From assembly GCA_964606895.1 (NCBI GenBank), contig CAZSHX010000003.1, forward strand, positions 1 to 64,000: a stretch of DNA of 64,000 bases, given 5' to 3'. The notes under the pieces are model-generated. The model did not search any database. It was not told where the DNA came from and saw nothing but the letters and a program-made list of their open reading frames with translations. The translations under genes were made by a program, and so were the position numbers. How positions within the stretch are numbered: the stretch's first letter is position 1; each line of letters opens with the position of its first letter. Source of the DNA: CAZSHX01 sp964606895. GTDB taxonomy: Bacteria > Bacteroidota > Ignavibacteria > Kapaibacteriales > UBA2268. Below, piece by piece: positions 18,566 to 26,894 of this stretch.

Positions 18566-19750
18566 TTAACAAAGGCTCAATCCGGCTTCCAATCCATTCA
18601 TCAGTTCGCCTACATCTTCAATGCCGACCGAAAGTCTGACTAACCCGTCGGTAATCTGAGCCTGCTCGCGCATTTCTTTTCCCATGCTTGCATGAGTCAT
18701 CGAAGCAGGATGCTGAATAAGGGATTCCACACCTCCAAGGCTGACAGCTAATTGCCAAACCTCAACATTATCCATTAATTTAATACCTGCCGGCAGTCCG
18801 CCCTTAAGCTCGCAGGAAATCATTCCGCCGGAACCCTTCATCTGCCTTAAGCCCATTTCATGCTGGGGATGACTTTTCAGTCCCGGGAATCTTACCCATT
18901 CTACCTTCGGGTGGCTTTCCAAAAATTCAGCAACTTTTTGAGCATTTTCGCAATGTTTGTCCATTCTAAGTTTCAGGGTTTTTATGCCTCTGTGGACAAG
19001 GAAAGAGTTGAACGGGTCAATCACACCGCCGACATGATTCAAAATCTTGCGAAATGCGGGATATTCTTCTGCATCCTTCATTACAATGATTCCTGCAACA
19101 ACGTCGGCATGACCGTTTAAAAATTTAGTCATACTGTGGACAATATAATCAGCACCGAAATCAAAAGGCCTCTGCAGAATCGGACTGCTGAAAGTGTTGT
19201 CAACAGCGAGTTTTGCATCATGGGATTTTGCTATTCTTGACATTTCTGTCAAATCGGTCATAACAAGAGTAGGGTTTCCGGGAGTTTCGATAAAAAGAAG
19301 TTTTGTATTCGATTTGAAAGCTTTTTCGACTGCATCCGAATCGGAGGTATCAACAAAAGTTGAATCAATTCCAAATTTCGAAAAAACATTCGTCAGCAAA
19401 GTAGTTGTCGGACCATAAACAGATTCACTGCAAACCACATGGTCGCCACTTTTGAGCAAATAAGTGAAAAGAGTATTGATTGCCGCCATGCCGCTTGCAC
19501 AGCCGAGTGCCTTTGTCCCACCCTCGAGAATAGCCACGGAACTTTCCATAGCCTCGACGGTAGGATTACGCATTCGTGTATAAATATAGCCATCCTCTTC
19601 GCCCTTGAAAAGTTTGGAACCGTGTTCCGCATTTTTAAATTTAAAGGTTGATGTTTGAAAAATTGGCGGCACAACCGAGCCGAATTCATAATCAGTAATC
19701 CCTGCATGGACGCACTTGGTATCCATCGAATAGTTCTTAATATCTTTCAC
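18566..19750 (-). CDS. Trans-sulfuration PLP enzyme (methionine gamma-lyase/cystathionine gamma-synthase family)
   Basis: A 394-residue Cys/Met-metabolism PLP enzyme. The cofactor lysine is Lys209 in VHSMTKFLNGHADVVAG. Other family marks are YTRMRNPTVEAMESSVAILEGG, CASGMAAI, ETPGNPTL, AVDNTF and the C-terminal VSLGGVESLIQHPASMTH. It could be a cystathionine gamma-synthase/lyase, O-acylhomoserine sulfhydrylase or methionine gamma-lyase. The active-site loop after the YG dipeptide reads YGPTTTLL; the cysteine that marks characterised methionine gamma-lyases is Pro here, which argues against a classical lyase. It has its own promoter region and no operon partner, so the exact reaction stays open. 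Confidence 0.88.
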   Translation of the reverse strand: MKDIKNYSMDTKCVHAGITDYEFGSVVPPIFQTSTFKFKNAEHGSKLFKGEEDGYIYTRMRNPTVEAMESSVAILEGGTKALGCASGMAAINTLFTYLLKSGDHVVCSESVYGPTTTLLTNVFSKFGIDSTFVDTSDSDAVEKAFKSNTKLLFIETPGNPTLVMTDLTEMSRIAKSHDAKLAVDNTFSSPILQRPFDFGADYIVHSMTKFLNGHADVVAGIIVMKDAEEYPAFRKILNHVGGVIDPFNSFLVHRGIKTLKLRMDKHCENAQKVAEFLESHPKVEWVRFPGLKSHPQHEMGLRQMKGSGGMISCELKGGLPAGIKLMDNVEVWQLAVSLGGVESLIQHPASMTHASMGKEMREQAQITDGLVRLSVGIEDVGELMNGLEAGLSLC

Positions 19751-20095
19751 TTTGACTCCAAAATTTATTATTGTCTTTTATAAACAAGCAATATAATGAT
19801 TTAAGTTGAAAAGTAAAAAGCAACAAAAAGCAAATATGAGTTTTGAACCAAATAATTTGAAATAATATTCTTATTTGCTGAATTTATGTAGTTATGAATT
19901 CTTTTCAAGTAATTGAAATTATTCATCAAAATAGACTGAATCCTTTTATCCAATAAGTTATGAATCAGAAAATCAAATTTTAAAATCTATAAAAGATTAT
20001 TTCCTGATTTCCGGGTTTTAAACTAATACCATACCTCAAACTTCATATATTATTCGATTTTGGTATTCTTTATAAATTTGAATCTGTTTTTGAAT
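19751..20095. other. AT-rich intergenic region, no gene seen
   Basis: This is the divergent gap between the PLP enzyme and the DedA gene. It has no ORF with coding character, no tRNA-like structure and no clear repeat. It presumably holds the two promoters, which I could not place. Confidence 0.5.
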
Positions 20096-20719
20096 ATGCT
20101 TGAAACTGCAATAAATTTTCTGAATTCTTCTTATATACCTGTGTGGGGAATCCTTGCTTTCGCACTGTTTATTTCGTATCTGGAAAATGTTTTTCCTCCG
20201 TCTCCTTCTGACACAATCGTCATTTTGCTGGGAAGCTTTGTTGGAATCGGAAAAATCGGTTTTTTTCAACTGCTGTTATTTACATCCATCGGTTCCACTC
20301 TTGGATTTCTGACGATGTACTACCTTGGGAGCGGTTTCGGGCACAGAATTGTTAAATCCAAAAAATGGACTTTCATCAATGAGGAGAACTTAGTAAAACC
20401 GCGTGCATGGTTCAAAAAATACGGTTATTTCCTGATTGTAGTCAACAGATTTCTAAGCGGAACTAGAGCCGTTATAAGCTTTTTTGCAGGTATGTCGGAA
20501 TTGAAAGTCACAACAACAATCATTCTGGCAACCATTAGCGGAATAATCTGGAATGGGATTCTGATAGCTCTCGGAATGGCCGCAGGTCAGAACTGGCATT
20601 TAGTTGACAAGACAATGGAACTTTACGGAAACATTGTTTTTATTGTTGTTGCAGTCGTTGTCCTATTCTTTGTTGCCAAATTCTTTTACGACAAAAGAAA
20701 AACAAAGAAAGCAGAATGA
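20096..20719 (+). CDS. DedA family membrane protein
   Basis: A 207-residue inner-membrane protein of the DedA/SNARE-associated family, thought to act as a lipid carrier (undecaprenyl phosphate or phospholipid) flippase. Visible signatures are the re-entrant loop YLENVFPPSPSDTIVILLGS with its acidic residue, and NRFLSGTRAVISFFAGMSELK carrying the conserved R...G.R. Four to five hydrophobic segments follow. I chose ATG 20096; an upstream TTG at 20060 would add 12 hydrophobic residues and has no ribosome binding site. The C-terminus is Lys-rich, as expected for a cytoplasmic tail. Confidence 0.9.
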   Translation: MLETAINFLNSSYIPVWGILAFALFISYLENVFPPSPSDTIVILLGSFVGIGKIGFFQLLLFTSIGSTLGFLTMYYLGSGFGHRIVKSKKWTFINEENLVKPRAWFKKYGYFLIVVNRFLSGTRAVISFFAGMSELKVTTTIILATISGIIWNGILIALGMAAGQNWHLVDKTMELYGNIVFIVVAVVVLFFVAKFFYDKRKTKKAE

Positions 20720-20920
20720 TATATTCTCCTGATTACAATCGCCAGATTGGGAAGCAGGTTAAAATGAGTCAAGGAAAATGAGGAAGAGATGAAGTCGAAA
20801 GTGGGAGTAAACACTGTCTGATTGAATTTATCCGGCTTGGTTATAATAAGCCGGAAAAACTTACAATCCTTGAAGATTTATACCGATTGCTTTACAATTC
20901 TGTACACCAAACAAAAACTA

Positions 20921-20952
20921 AAAAAAAGGCAGATATTTTTATTATCTGCCCC
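20921..20952 (-). terminator. Terminator of the M16 operon
   Basis: On the minus strand GGCAGATA pairs with TATCTGCC and is followed by seven T. It lies about 45 bp beyond the stop of the inactive M16 gene. Confidence 0.82.
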
Positions 20953-20994
20953 TGATATTATCGTATATAGACTAAACTTTACTAAAATTCAATA

Positions 20995-23067
20995 TTATTT
21001 CTTTTCTGTTGAAAAAATTGAATCTTCAATTGGTTCATTAACCTTGTGGCTGTTATTAACTTTTATTGTAAACATCGGGAAAGTTGTTTCAAGCAATTTA
21101 GGTAACATAACTCCACCTGCTTTTTCGTAGTTTCCGAAAGTAATAGTAACAGGCATCGGACCTTGAGGTGTTTCTTCACTGGATTCAATTTTATTCAGAA
21201 GATATGTAACTGCATCGAAATAAAAAAGTTTTTCTTCACCGTCCTTGAAGTTCACTTTCAATAAAATTTCATTTCCTTGTTTTCCGAGGACTTCACATTT
21301 ATTATCTGAAGAGGCAAGTTCGGTTTCTTTAAACATTTTAGATTCTGCCAATCTTTTCTCCAATTCTTTACCTTCAAGTTTGGAAGTGTTGCCAAATGAT
21401 TCTGTTGAGACATTTGTTCCGTCAACCCATATTTTCTGCTGAATCATACCCAGGTCAATAGACTGATACATTTTATTGGGGTATTTTTCAAAAATCTTGA
21501 TAGTTCCTTCCATATCTTTTCCTTGAACGGTCATTTTAGCAGTTCCTTCGGTGATTATGGTTTTAGTGTTTGCAACAGCTTCTTTTCCGCCAATAGCATC
21601 AGTATATTTATTGATTAATTCTTTGGCATTCAAAGATATTTTTTCCATTTTTGCCTTTTCTCCCGATGCAGGATTGAGGTCTAAATCGTATTCGTAAACT
21701 TTTCCAAACCTGTCAAGTTTTTCTCTGACGCTTTGATTGCCAACTACTACAATGTATGCGGCTTCAGGATTCATGTATTTTTCTGCTATTCTTTGAATTT
21801 CATAAGGATTCATCAATGAAATAATTTGTGGATAGGCTTTAACTTTTTCAAATGGTATTTTGTGAAAGTCAGCCATTTGTAACAAACCACCAATAAAACC
21901 GCCATTTTCAAATGACATCTGATATTCACCAACTTCATATTTTTTAATTCTGTTAAGTTCTTCATCAGTTGCGGGTTCTGATGCCATTAATTTCATCTGT
22001 TCTTTAATAACGTCAATAGCCGAATCAGTTACTGCATTCCGGACATCAGCTCCGCAGACAAAACTATTGAAATACTTGTTCTGACCTAACATTCCGAATG
22101 GAGTGTAAGTATATGAATATTTTTCTCTGAGTGTTCTGAAAAGTCTTCCTCCAAAGCTTGAACCCATAAGGCTGGCGGCAAGTGACAGAGTCTCATATTT
22201 ATCATCTGCGGCAGGAAGTCCTTTGGTTACAACACATATCGTTGACTGAACGGATGCAGGTCTTTTAATGAAGTAAACCCCCATAGGCATCGGCTCTACT
22301 TTTGGGATTACTATTTTTGGAACATCTCCTGATTTCCATGTTGAAAATGATTTTTCAAGTTTTGCAACTATTTCTTTTTCGGAAATATTACCATAGACAA
22401 CTAAAGTCGCATTGTTAGGTTTGAAATATGTTTTGAAATATTCCTTGATATCATCCAGTTTAATAGATTTTAAAGATGCTTCGGTTTCCTTTTTACCATA
22501 AGGATGGTTTTCGCCATACATCATCTTTTTGATAAGTCTGCCTGCAACTGACATAGGTTTGGATTTCTCATCCTGCAAACCTGCAATCATCAACGGAATC
22601 AATTTATCAAATTCATCCTGCGAGAAAGCAGGTTTTAAAATCATATCTGACATTAAGTCAAGAATTGTTTGCATATTCTTTTTCAAACCGCTACCTGAAA
22701 TACTCATATAGTCAACATTCGAACCGGCACCAATACTGGCTCCGATTCCGTCGCTGGCTTGAGCAAATTGGAGGGCGTTTCGTGTACCGGCACCTTTTGT
22801 CAGTAACTCTGCAAGTAATGACGATATACCGGATTTATTGCCGTCAACCGATGAACCTCCCTGAATAAGGAAACTGAATGCGATAGTTGGCTGTTCGTTA
22901 TCGGGAACGATGAATACCTTTAAGCCGTTGCTTAAATTTACAATCGAATAGTCGGGGAATTTGAATGTCGTTTCTGCTAAAGGCTCGGGTTTTTTAGTGA
23001 TGTCAACCTGAGCATAAGCTGAAAAAAGGAATCCAAAAAAACTAATTACTAATAAAATCTTTTTCAT
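20995..23067 (-). CDS. Inactive M16 protease homologue with extra C-terminal domain
   Basis: A 690-residue exported protein (signal peptide MKKILLVISFFGFLFSAYA). Residues about 30-475 form an M16 fold, but the zinc motif is lost: where the partner gene has HFFEH, this protein has SLLAE at residues 83-87. The substrate-grip motif TLREKYSYTYTPFG is kept. Such proteins serve as the non-catalytic half of heterodimeric M16 proteases. From about residue 480 onward there is an additional domain (ELINKYTDAIGGKEAVAN, TEGTAKMTVQGKDMEGTI, then beta-rich sequence) that resembles LolA/outer-membrane-lipoprotein-sorting folds. It is encoded 58 bp downstream of the active partner. Confidence 0.9.
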   Translation of the reverse strand: MKKILLVISFFGFLFSAYAQVDITKKPEPLAETTFKFPDYSIVNLSNGLKVFIVPDNEQPTIAFSFLIQGGSSVDGNKSGISSLLAELLTKGAGTRNALQFAQASDGIGASIGAGSNVDYMSISGSGLKKNMQTILDLMSDMILKPAFSQDEFDKLIPLMIAGLQDEKSKPMSVAGRLIKKMMYGENHPYGKKETEASLKSIKLDDIKEYFKTYFKPNNATLVVYGNISEKEIVAKLEKSFSTWKSGDVPKIVIPKVEPMPMGVYFIKRPASVQSTICVVTKGLPAADDKYETLSLAASLMGSSFGGRLFRTLREKYSYTYTPFGMLGQNKYFNSFVCGADVRNAVTDSAIDVIKEQMKLMASEPATDEELNRIKKYEVGEYQMSFENGGFIGGLLQMADFHKIPFEKVKAYPQIISLMNPYEIQRIAEKYMNPEAAYIVVVGNQSVREKLDRFGKVYEYDLDLNPASGEKAKMEKISLNAKELINKYTDAIGGKEAVANTKTIITEGTAKMTVQGKDMEGTIKIFEKYPNKMYQSIDLGMIQQKIWVDGTNVSTESFGNTSKLEGKELEKRLAESKMFKETELASSDNKCEVLGKQGNEILLKVNFKDGEEKLFYFDAVTYLLNKIESSEETPQGPMPVTITFGNYEKAGGVMLPKLLETTFPMFTIKVNNSHKVNEPIEDSIFSTEKK

Positions 23068-23125
23068 TCTTTATATCCTGATTAATTATATTTCAAAATT
23101 ATTAATTTGTTAAAACAAGTTTAAA

Positions 23126-24481
23126 TTATTCCCCGGTTTTCGGGACGTATGTTAAAACGACTCTTTTGTCGGTATCAAAATATTTTTGAGCTACTCTGAC
23201 AAGGTCTTCCTTGGTGATTTTTGAATATCTGTCGAATTCAGTGTTAATCAAATTAGGGTCTCCGAAATATGCTAAATACTGAGCTAAGTCCTGAGCCTTT
23301 TCCAATACATTTTTCTTGTTCGAAATAAATTGTGTCTCGGAAATATTTTTTGCTTTCAGGAATTCTTCATCGGTTAAACCATTTTTAATAAACTTATTAA
23401 TTTCATCAATCAGATTTTTTTCAACATCTTTAATGTCTTTTCCCGGAGCGGCAACACCAATTAAAAGGCAAGCTCCGGCATACTGAAGATTCAGCGGTGC
23501 AACCTGTGCGGCTACTGCGATTTGGTCTTTTACTACTAATCTTTGGTAAAGTCTTGAGCTCTCACCGGATGAAAGAACCTGTGTGAGTAAGTTGAAAACA
23601 TAATAATCGGGTTCGCCGAGTTTTGGTGCTGTATAACCTATGAAAACTGCAGGAAGCTGTGCTTTTGCATCTTCGATAGTTTCGTTTGAAAGTTTTTCAA
23701 CTTTAGTCAGATTGAATTCTTCGCGAACGGGCATTGGAGCTGTAGGTATTGGACCAAAGTAATCTCTGACATATTTTTTTGTGTCATCAAGATTAATATC
23801 CCCTGCAATTACCAGAATTGCATTAATTGGCTGATAGAAATTGTTGTAAAAATTCTGGAATTCAACAATCTGAGCTTTGTCAATATGCTGGGCACTTCCG
23901 ATTGGAGTCCAGCTGTAGGAACTTCCCGGAAAGAGTTTTTCCATCATTTTTTCCATCCATGTGCCGTAAGGTGTATTGTCATTTCTCATCTTTCTTTCTT
24001 CCTTAACAACTCCACGCTGAGTTTCAACACCGATTTCGTTAACCTGAAGTTTTCTCATTCTTTGGGATTCAATCCATAGTGCAAGTTTAAGTTCGTTTGA
24101 TGGTAATTTGAAAAAGTAAACAGTTTCGTCGAAAGATGTGTGTGCATTTAATGTGCCCCCGGCATCCTGAACATATTTATCAATTGAAGAACGGGGAATG
24201 TTGTCGGTTGCTTCGAACATAAGATGCTCGAAAAAGTGTGCAAAACCTGTTCTTGAAGGATTCTCATCGCGTGAACCTACTTTGTAATGAACAACAGTTG
24301 CGACAACTGGTGCACTTCTGTCAATCTGATAAATTATTTGAAGTCCGTTTGGAAGGGAATCCCTTATAAACTGAATAGGATTAAATTGACTGTAAGCACT
24401 TACAGTACTAAACATCAGGACAAAGAACGCAATTCTGCCGAATGATTTGCCTGATTTTGTTAACTTTCTGAAATTCTTCAT
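23126..24481 (-). CDS. Active M16 zinc protease subunit
   Basis: A 451-residue exported insulinase-family protease. After a signal peptide (to about residue 31, ending SAYSQ) comes the catalytic M16 domain, with the inverted zinc motif HFFEH at residues 82-86 and the downstream acidic stretch GVVKEERKMRND. At this length it has only one M16 repeat pair (about 440 residues), so it needs the inactive partner encoded next in the operon to close the protease chamber. Substrates are probably peptides in the periplasm. It follows lnt by 75 bp in the same direction, though a separate promoter is possible. Confidence 0.94.
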   Translation of the reverse strand: MKNFRKLTKSGKSFGRIAFFVLMFSTVSAYSQFNPIQFIRDSLPNGLQIIYQIDRSAPVVATVVHYKVGSRDENPSRTGFAHFFEHLMFEATDNIPRSSIDKYVQDAGGTLNAHTSFDETVYFFKLPSNELKLALWIESQRMRKLQVNEIGVETQRGVVKEERKMRNDNTPYGTWMEKMMEKLFPGSSYSWTPIGSAQHIDKAQIVEFQNFYNNFYQPINAILVIAGDINLDDTKKYVRDYFGPIPTAPMPVREEFNLTKVEKLSNETIEDAKAQLPAVFIGYTAPKLGEPDYYVFNLLTQVLSSGESSRLYQRLVVKDQIAVAAQVAPLNLQYAGACLLIGVAAPGKDIKDVEKNLIDEINKFIKNGLTDEEFLKAKNISETQFISNKKNVLEKAQDLAQYLAYFGDPNLINTEFDRYSKITKEDLVRVAQKYFDTDKRVVLTYVPKTGE

Positions 24482-24556
24482 TAAATAAACCCTTATTTTT
24501 AAAAAATTAAATGTAATATGATAGTTAATATTATACGTAATATTGTTGTTTTAGTT

Positions 24557-26215
24557 TCAGTATTTTTTTTGTTTGTTTTTCGGTCGAAACAGCGAATAGA
24601 AAACCATTACAAGTGACACGAAAGTGCATAAATATGGTAACCAATCGCCAAACCTTACAAAAATTGTTTCATTTTTCAGAAGTGGAATTGAACCAATTGT
24701 TCCTGAACTTACATAAGGCTCTAACTTATTAAATGACTCGCCTGTCGGTCTGATAAAACCTGAAACTCCTGTGTTTGCACATCTTGCGATATATCTTTTA
24801 GTCTCAATTGCCCTCATGCAGGCTATTTGAAAATGCTGTTCTGGTCCAAAAGTATGGTCGTACCACGCATCATTTGTAATTATTGTTAAAAACTCGGCAC
24901 CCTTTTTCACGAAATTAGCGACAAAAGACGGATAGATTGATTCTATACATATTATTGAGCCAACTTTAGTCGGTGGGTTTGTGTTTTTCAATTCCAATGC
25001 TTTTTGTTCCGTACCCAATGCCCAGCTCGATATTCCGACACCCCATTCCAGCCACTTCAGAGCAACCGTATAAAACTCGACATAAGGAATTCTTTCGCCA
25101 AATGGAGTGAGCTTCATTTTATGATAAATTTGTGCCTGAGCATGATATTTTGACGGATTAATCAAAACAGCCGAATTATAAGAATCGTAGTAAACACCAT
25201 TTCTTTGTCTGTGTTTTTTAGAAGTCGGCAAATGCTTTTCGCCCGGTTTGTAAAAATATATATCGGCAAATCCGGTAAGCAAGGAACTGTTTGATGAATC
25301 CAGGCTTTCATTCATAAAGGAAAAATTATGACTGCTGTTGATTTCCAAACTTAAAACGGTTATTGCTGTTTCGCTCCAGACAAATAAATCTGTTTTCGGA
25401 TGCAGATTAGTAAGAGAGTCCTGAATCCTCTGGTGCTGAAGTATCTGGTTTATAGCGTTTGTTTCCCATTTCCGCCAGGGATTAATATTCGGTTGGATTA
25501 GTCCAACTGAAATTGAAGGATTTTCTTTCATCAGCTTTTGATGGTCATAAGCCCTAACAGAGAAAAAACCGTAAATGATTGGGATAATTATAATAGCAGA
25601 TAACAAAATCAGGTTGTTCCGAATATTTCTATCTGAAAAAACATTTTTCAGATGAATAATGCCTTTGCCCGATTGCTTAAAGTAAACAACTATTCTGAAT
25701 ACAATTATATTTGCAAGCACAATTAAGAAGCTTGCACCCCAAACGCCTGTTATATCAGCAAATTGAACCCATGAAGTATTTTTCACCTGTGTGTATCCAA
25801 GCGATAACCAAGGGTACGAAACTTCGCCCAAACTGTGGAGCCATTCAAAAAATACCCATAAAAATGGAAAACTCCAGATAGCCGATTCAGAATTGAATCT
25901 CTTTTTTATGATTCTATAAAGGAAAAACGGAATCATGAAGAAAAAGGGATGAACAAGCCAAACAACTATTCCCGAAACAAGCAAATATGGGTCACCATCG
26001 GGTTGCCAACTGCTTATCCAGTAATTAGCACCTCCATGAAAAACAAAAAAAGTCAGATAAAGCAATAAGTAAGGTCTTTTCGGTTCAAATTCCAAAGCTG
26101 TAAGAAGCGGAACCAAAGCAATAAAAGCCAACAGAGAAAAAGGTAGCGGAGGAAATGCCAGTGAGAGCATTATTCCTGTTATTAATCCGAATAAGTAAGT
26201 TTTTCGGGAGTTCAT
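24557..26215 (-). CDS. lnt: Apolipoprotein N-acyltransferase
   Basis: Lnt transfers an acyl chain to the N-terminal cysteine of lipoproteins in the inner membrane, the last step of lipoprotein maturation. The 552-residue protein has a multi-helix membrane half (about residues 1-215) followed by a nitrilase-like periplasmic domain with the catalytic triad Glu282 (WSETAI), Lys368 (MKLTPFGERIPY) and Cys423 (ICIESIYP), then a final membrane helix. The many lipoproteins in this window (HmuY-like, S8, IPT-FISUMP) are its natural substrates. It lies 24 bp downstream of an ABC ATPase gene. Confidence 0.96.
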   Translation of the reverse strand: MNSRKTYLFGLITGIMLSLAFPPLPFSLLAFIALVPLLTALEFEPKRPYLLLYLTFFVFHGGANYWISSWQPDGDPYLLVSGIVVWLVHPFFFMIPFFLYRIIKKRFNSESAIWSFPFLWVFFEWLHSLGEVSYPWLSLGYTQVKNTSWVQFADITGVWGASFLIVLANIIVFRIVVYFKQSGKGIIHLKNVFSDRNIRNNLILLSAIIIIPIIYGFFSVRAYDHQKLMKENPSISVGLIQPNINPWRKWETNAINQILQHQRIQDSLTNLHPKTDLFVWSETAITVLSLEINSSHNFSFMNESLDSSNSSLLTGFADIYFYKPGEKHLPTSKKHRQRNGVYYDSYNSAVLINPSKYHAQAQIYHKMKLTPFGERIPYVEFYTVALKWLEWGVGISSWALGTEQKALELKNTNPPTKVGSIICIESIYPSFVANFVKKGAEFLTIITNDAWYDHTFGPEQHFQIACMRAIETKRYIARCANTGVSGFIRPTGESFNKLEPYVSSGTIGSIPLLKNETIFVRFGDWLPYLCTFVSLVMVFYSLFRPKNKQKKY

Positions 26216-26239
26216 GGCTAAAATCTCATGTTGTTAATA

Positions 26240-26881
26240 TTATCTGTAATTTGTTAAATCTATGAATTTATTGCATAGAGAGGTTTCTCTCTCGTCGTTC
26301 GAAGCAATAACCAAAGCTCCATTGTTTTTAAGCTGGTTCGCCATTATTTCCATTATGATTTCTATTCCGTCATGGTCCAGATTTGTGAATGGTTCGTCGA
26401 GAAACAGGATTTCGGGATAATTCTGAAGAGCCTGAATGTATTTAACCCTTTGCTTCATACCCGACGAAAACGTCTTGATATGGTCGTTTCGTTTATGATA
26501 AAGTTTGAACTTTTGCAGATAATTTTCGGCAAATTCCAAATCAAACTTAGTACCTTTCAAATCGGAAGTAATTCTGAAATGCTCAAGCGGTGAAAATTCT
26601 TCGTACAAAATCAGATAGGGCGACACAAATCCAAAGTGCATGAAATACAAATCGGGTTTGATTTCCTTTTCGTTAATCTGAAAAGAAATCTTACCTTTGG
26701 AAGGCTGGATTAAGCCTGAAAGAATTTTCAAGAGGGTGGACTTGCCTGAGCCGTTTTCTCCGACAATTGCAATGGAACTGTTATTGCTGATAACGGCAGG
26801 TACATTCTTGAAAATATATTTGCCATAAGAAAAGAACTTACTGACTGAAGGTGTGGTTAGACTGAAATTTGATTTTGACAT
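26240..26881 (-). CDS. ABC transporter ATP-binding protein (CcmA-like)
   Basis: A 213-residue stand-alone ABC ATPase with Walker A GENGSGKST (residues 41-49), signature FSSGMKQR and Walker B EILFLDEPFTNLD. The short signature and overall size resemble CcmA, the ATPase of the cytochrome c heme exporter, and small ABC-2 type ATPases. No membrane subunit (CcmB/CcmC) is adjacent, so the transporter cannot be named. It lies between a secreted protease gene and lnt with gaps of 13 and 24 bp, so all three are probably one transcript. Confidence 0.85.
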   Translation of the reverse strand: MSKSNFSLTTPSVSKFFSYGKYIFKNVPAVISNNSSIAIVGENGSGKSTLLKILSGLIQPSKGKISFQINEKEIKPDLYFMHFGFVSPYLILYEEFSPLEHFRITSDLKGTKFDLEFAENYLQKFKLYHKRNDHIKTFSSGMKQRVKYIQALQNYPEILFLDEPFTNLDHDGIEIIMEIMANQLKNNGALVIASNDERETSLCNKFIDLTNYR

Positions 26882-26894
26882 TCTTTTCTTTAAC

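Noticed and set aside
20831..20856. CCGGCTT/AAGCCGG hairpin as a terminator of the DedA gene
   Set aside because: The stem is good but is followed by A, not T, on the plus strand, and it is more than 100 bp from the stop.
20822..21130. Plus-strand ORF between the DedA gene and the M16 gene
   Set aside because: It crosses a terminator hairpin and the 3' end of the M16 gene on the other strand, and has no ribosome binding site or domain.
26240..26881. Complete cytochrome c heme exporter (ccmAB)
   Set aside because: Only the ATPase is present; neighbours are a protease gene and lnt, with no CcmB or CcmC.
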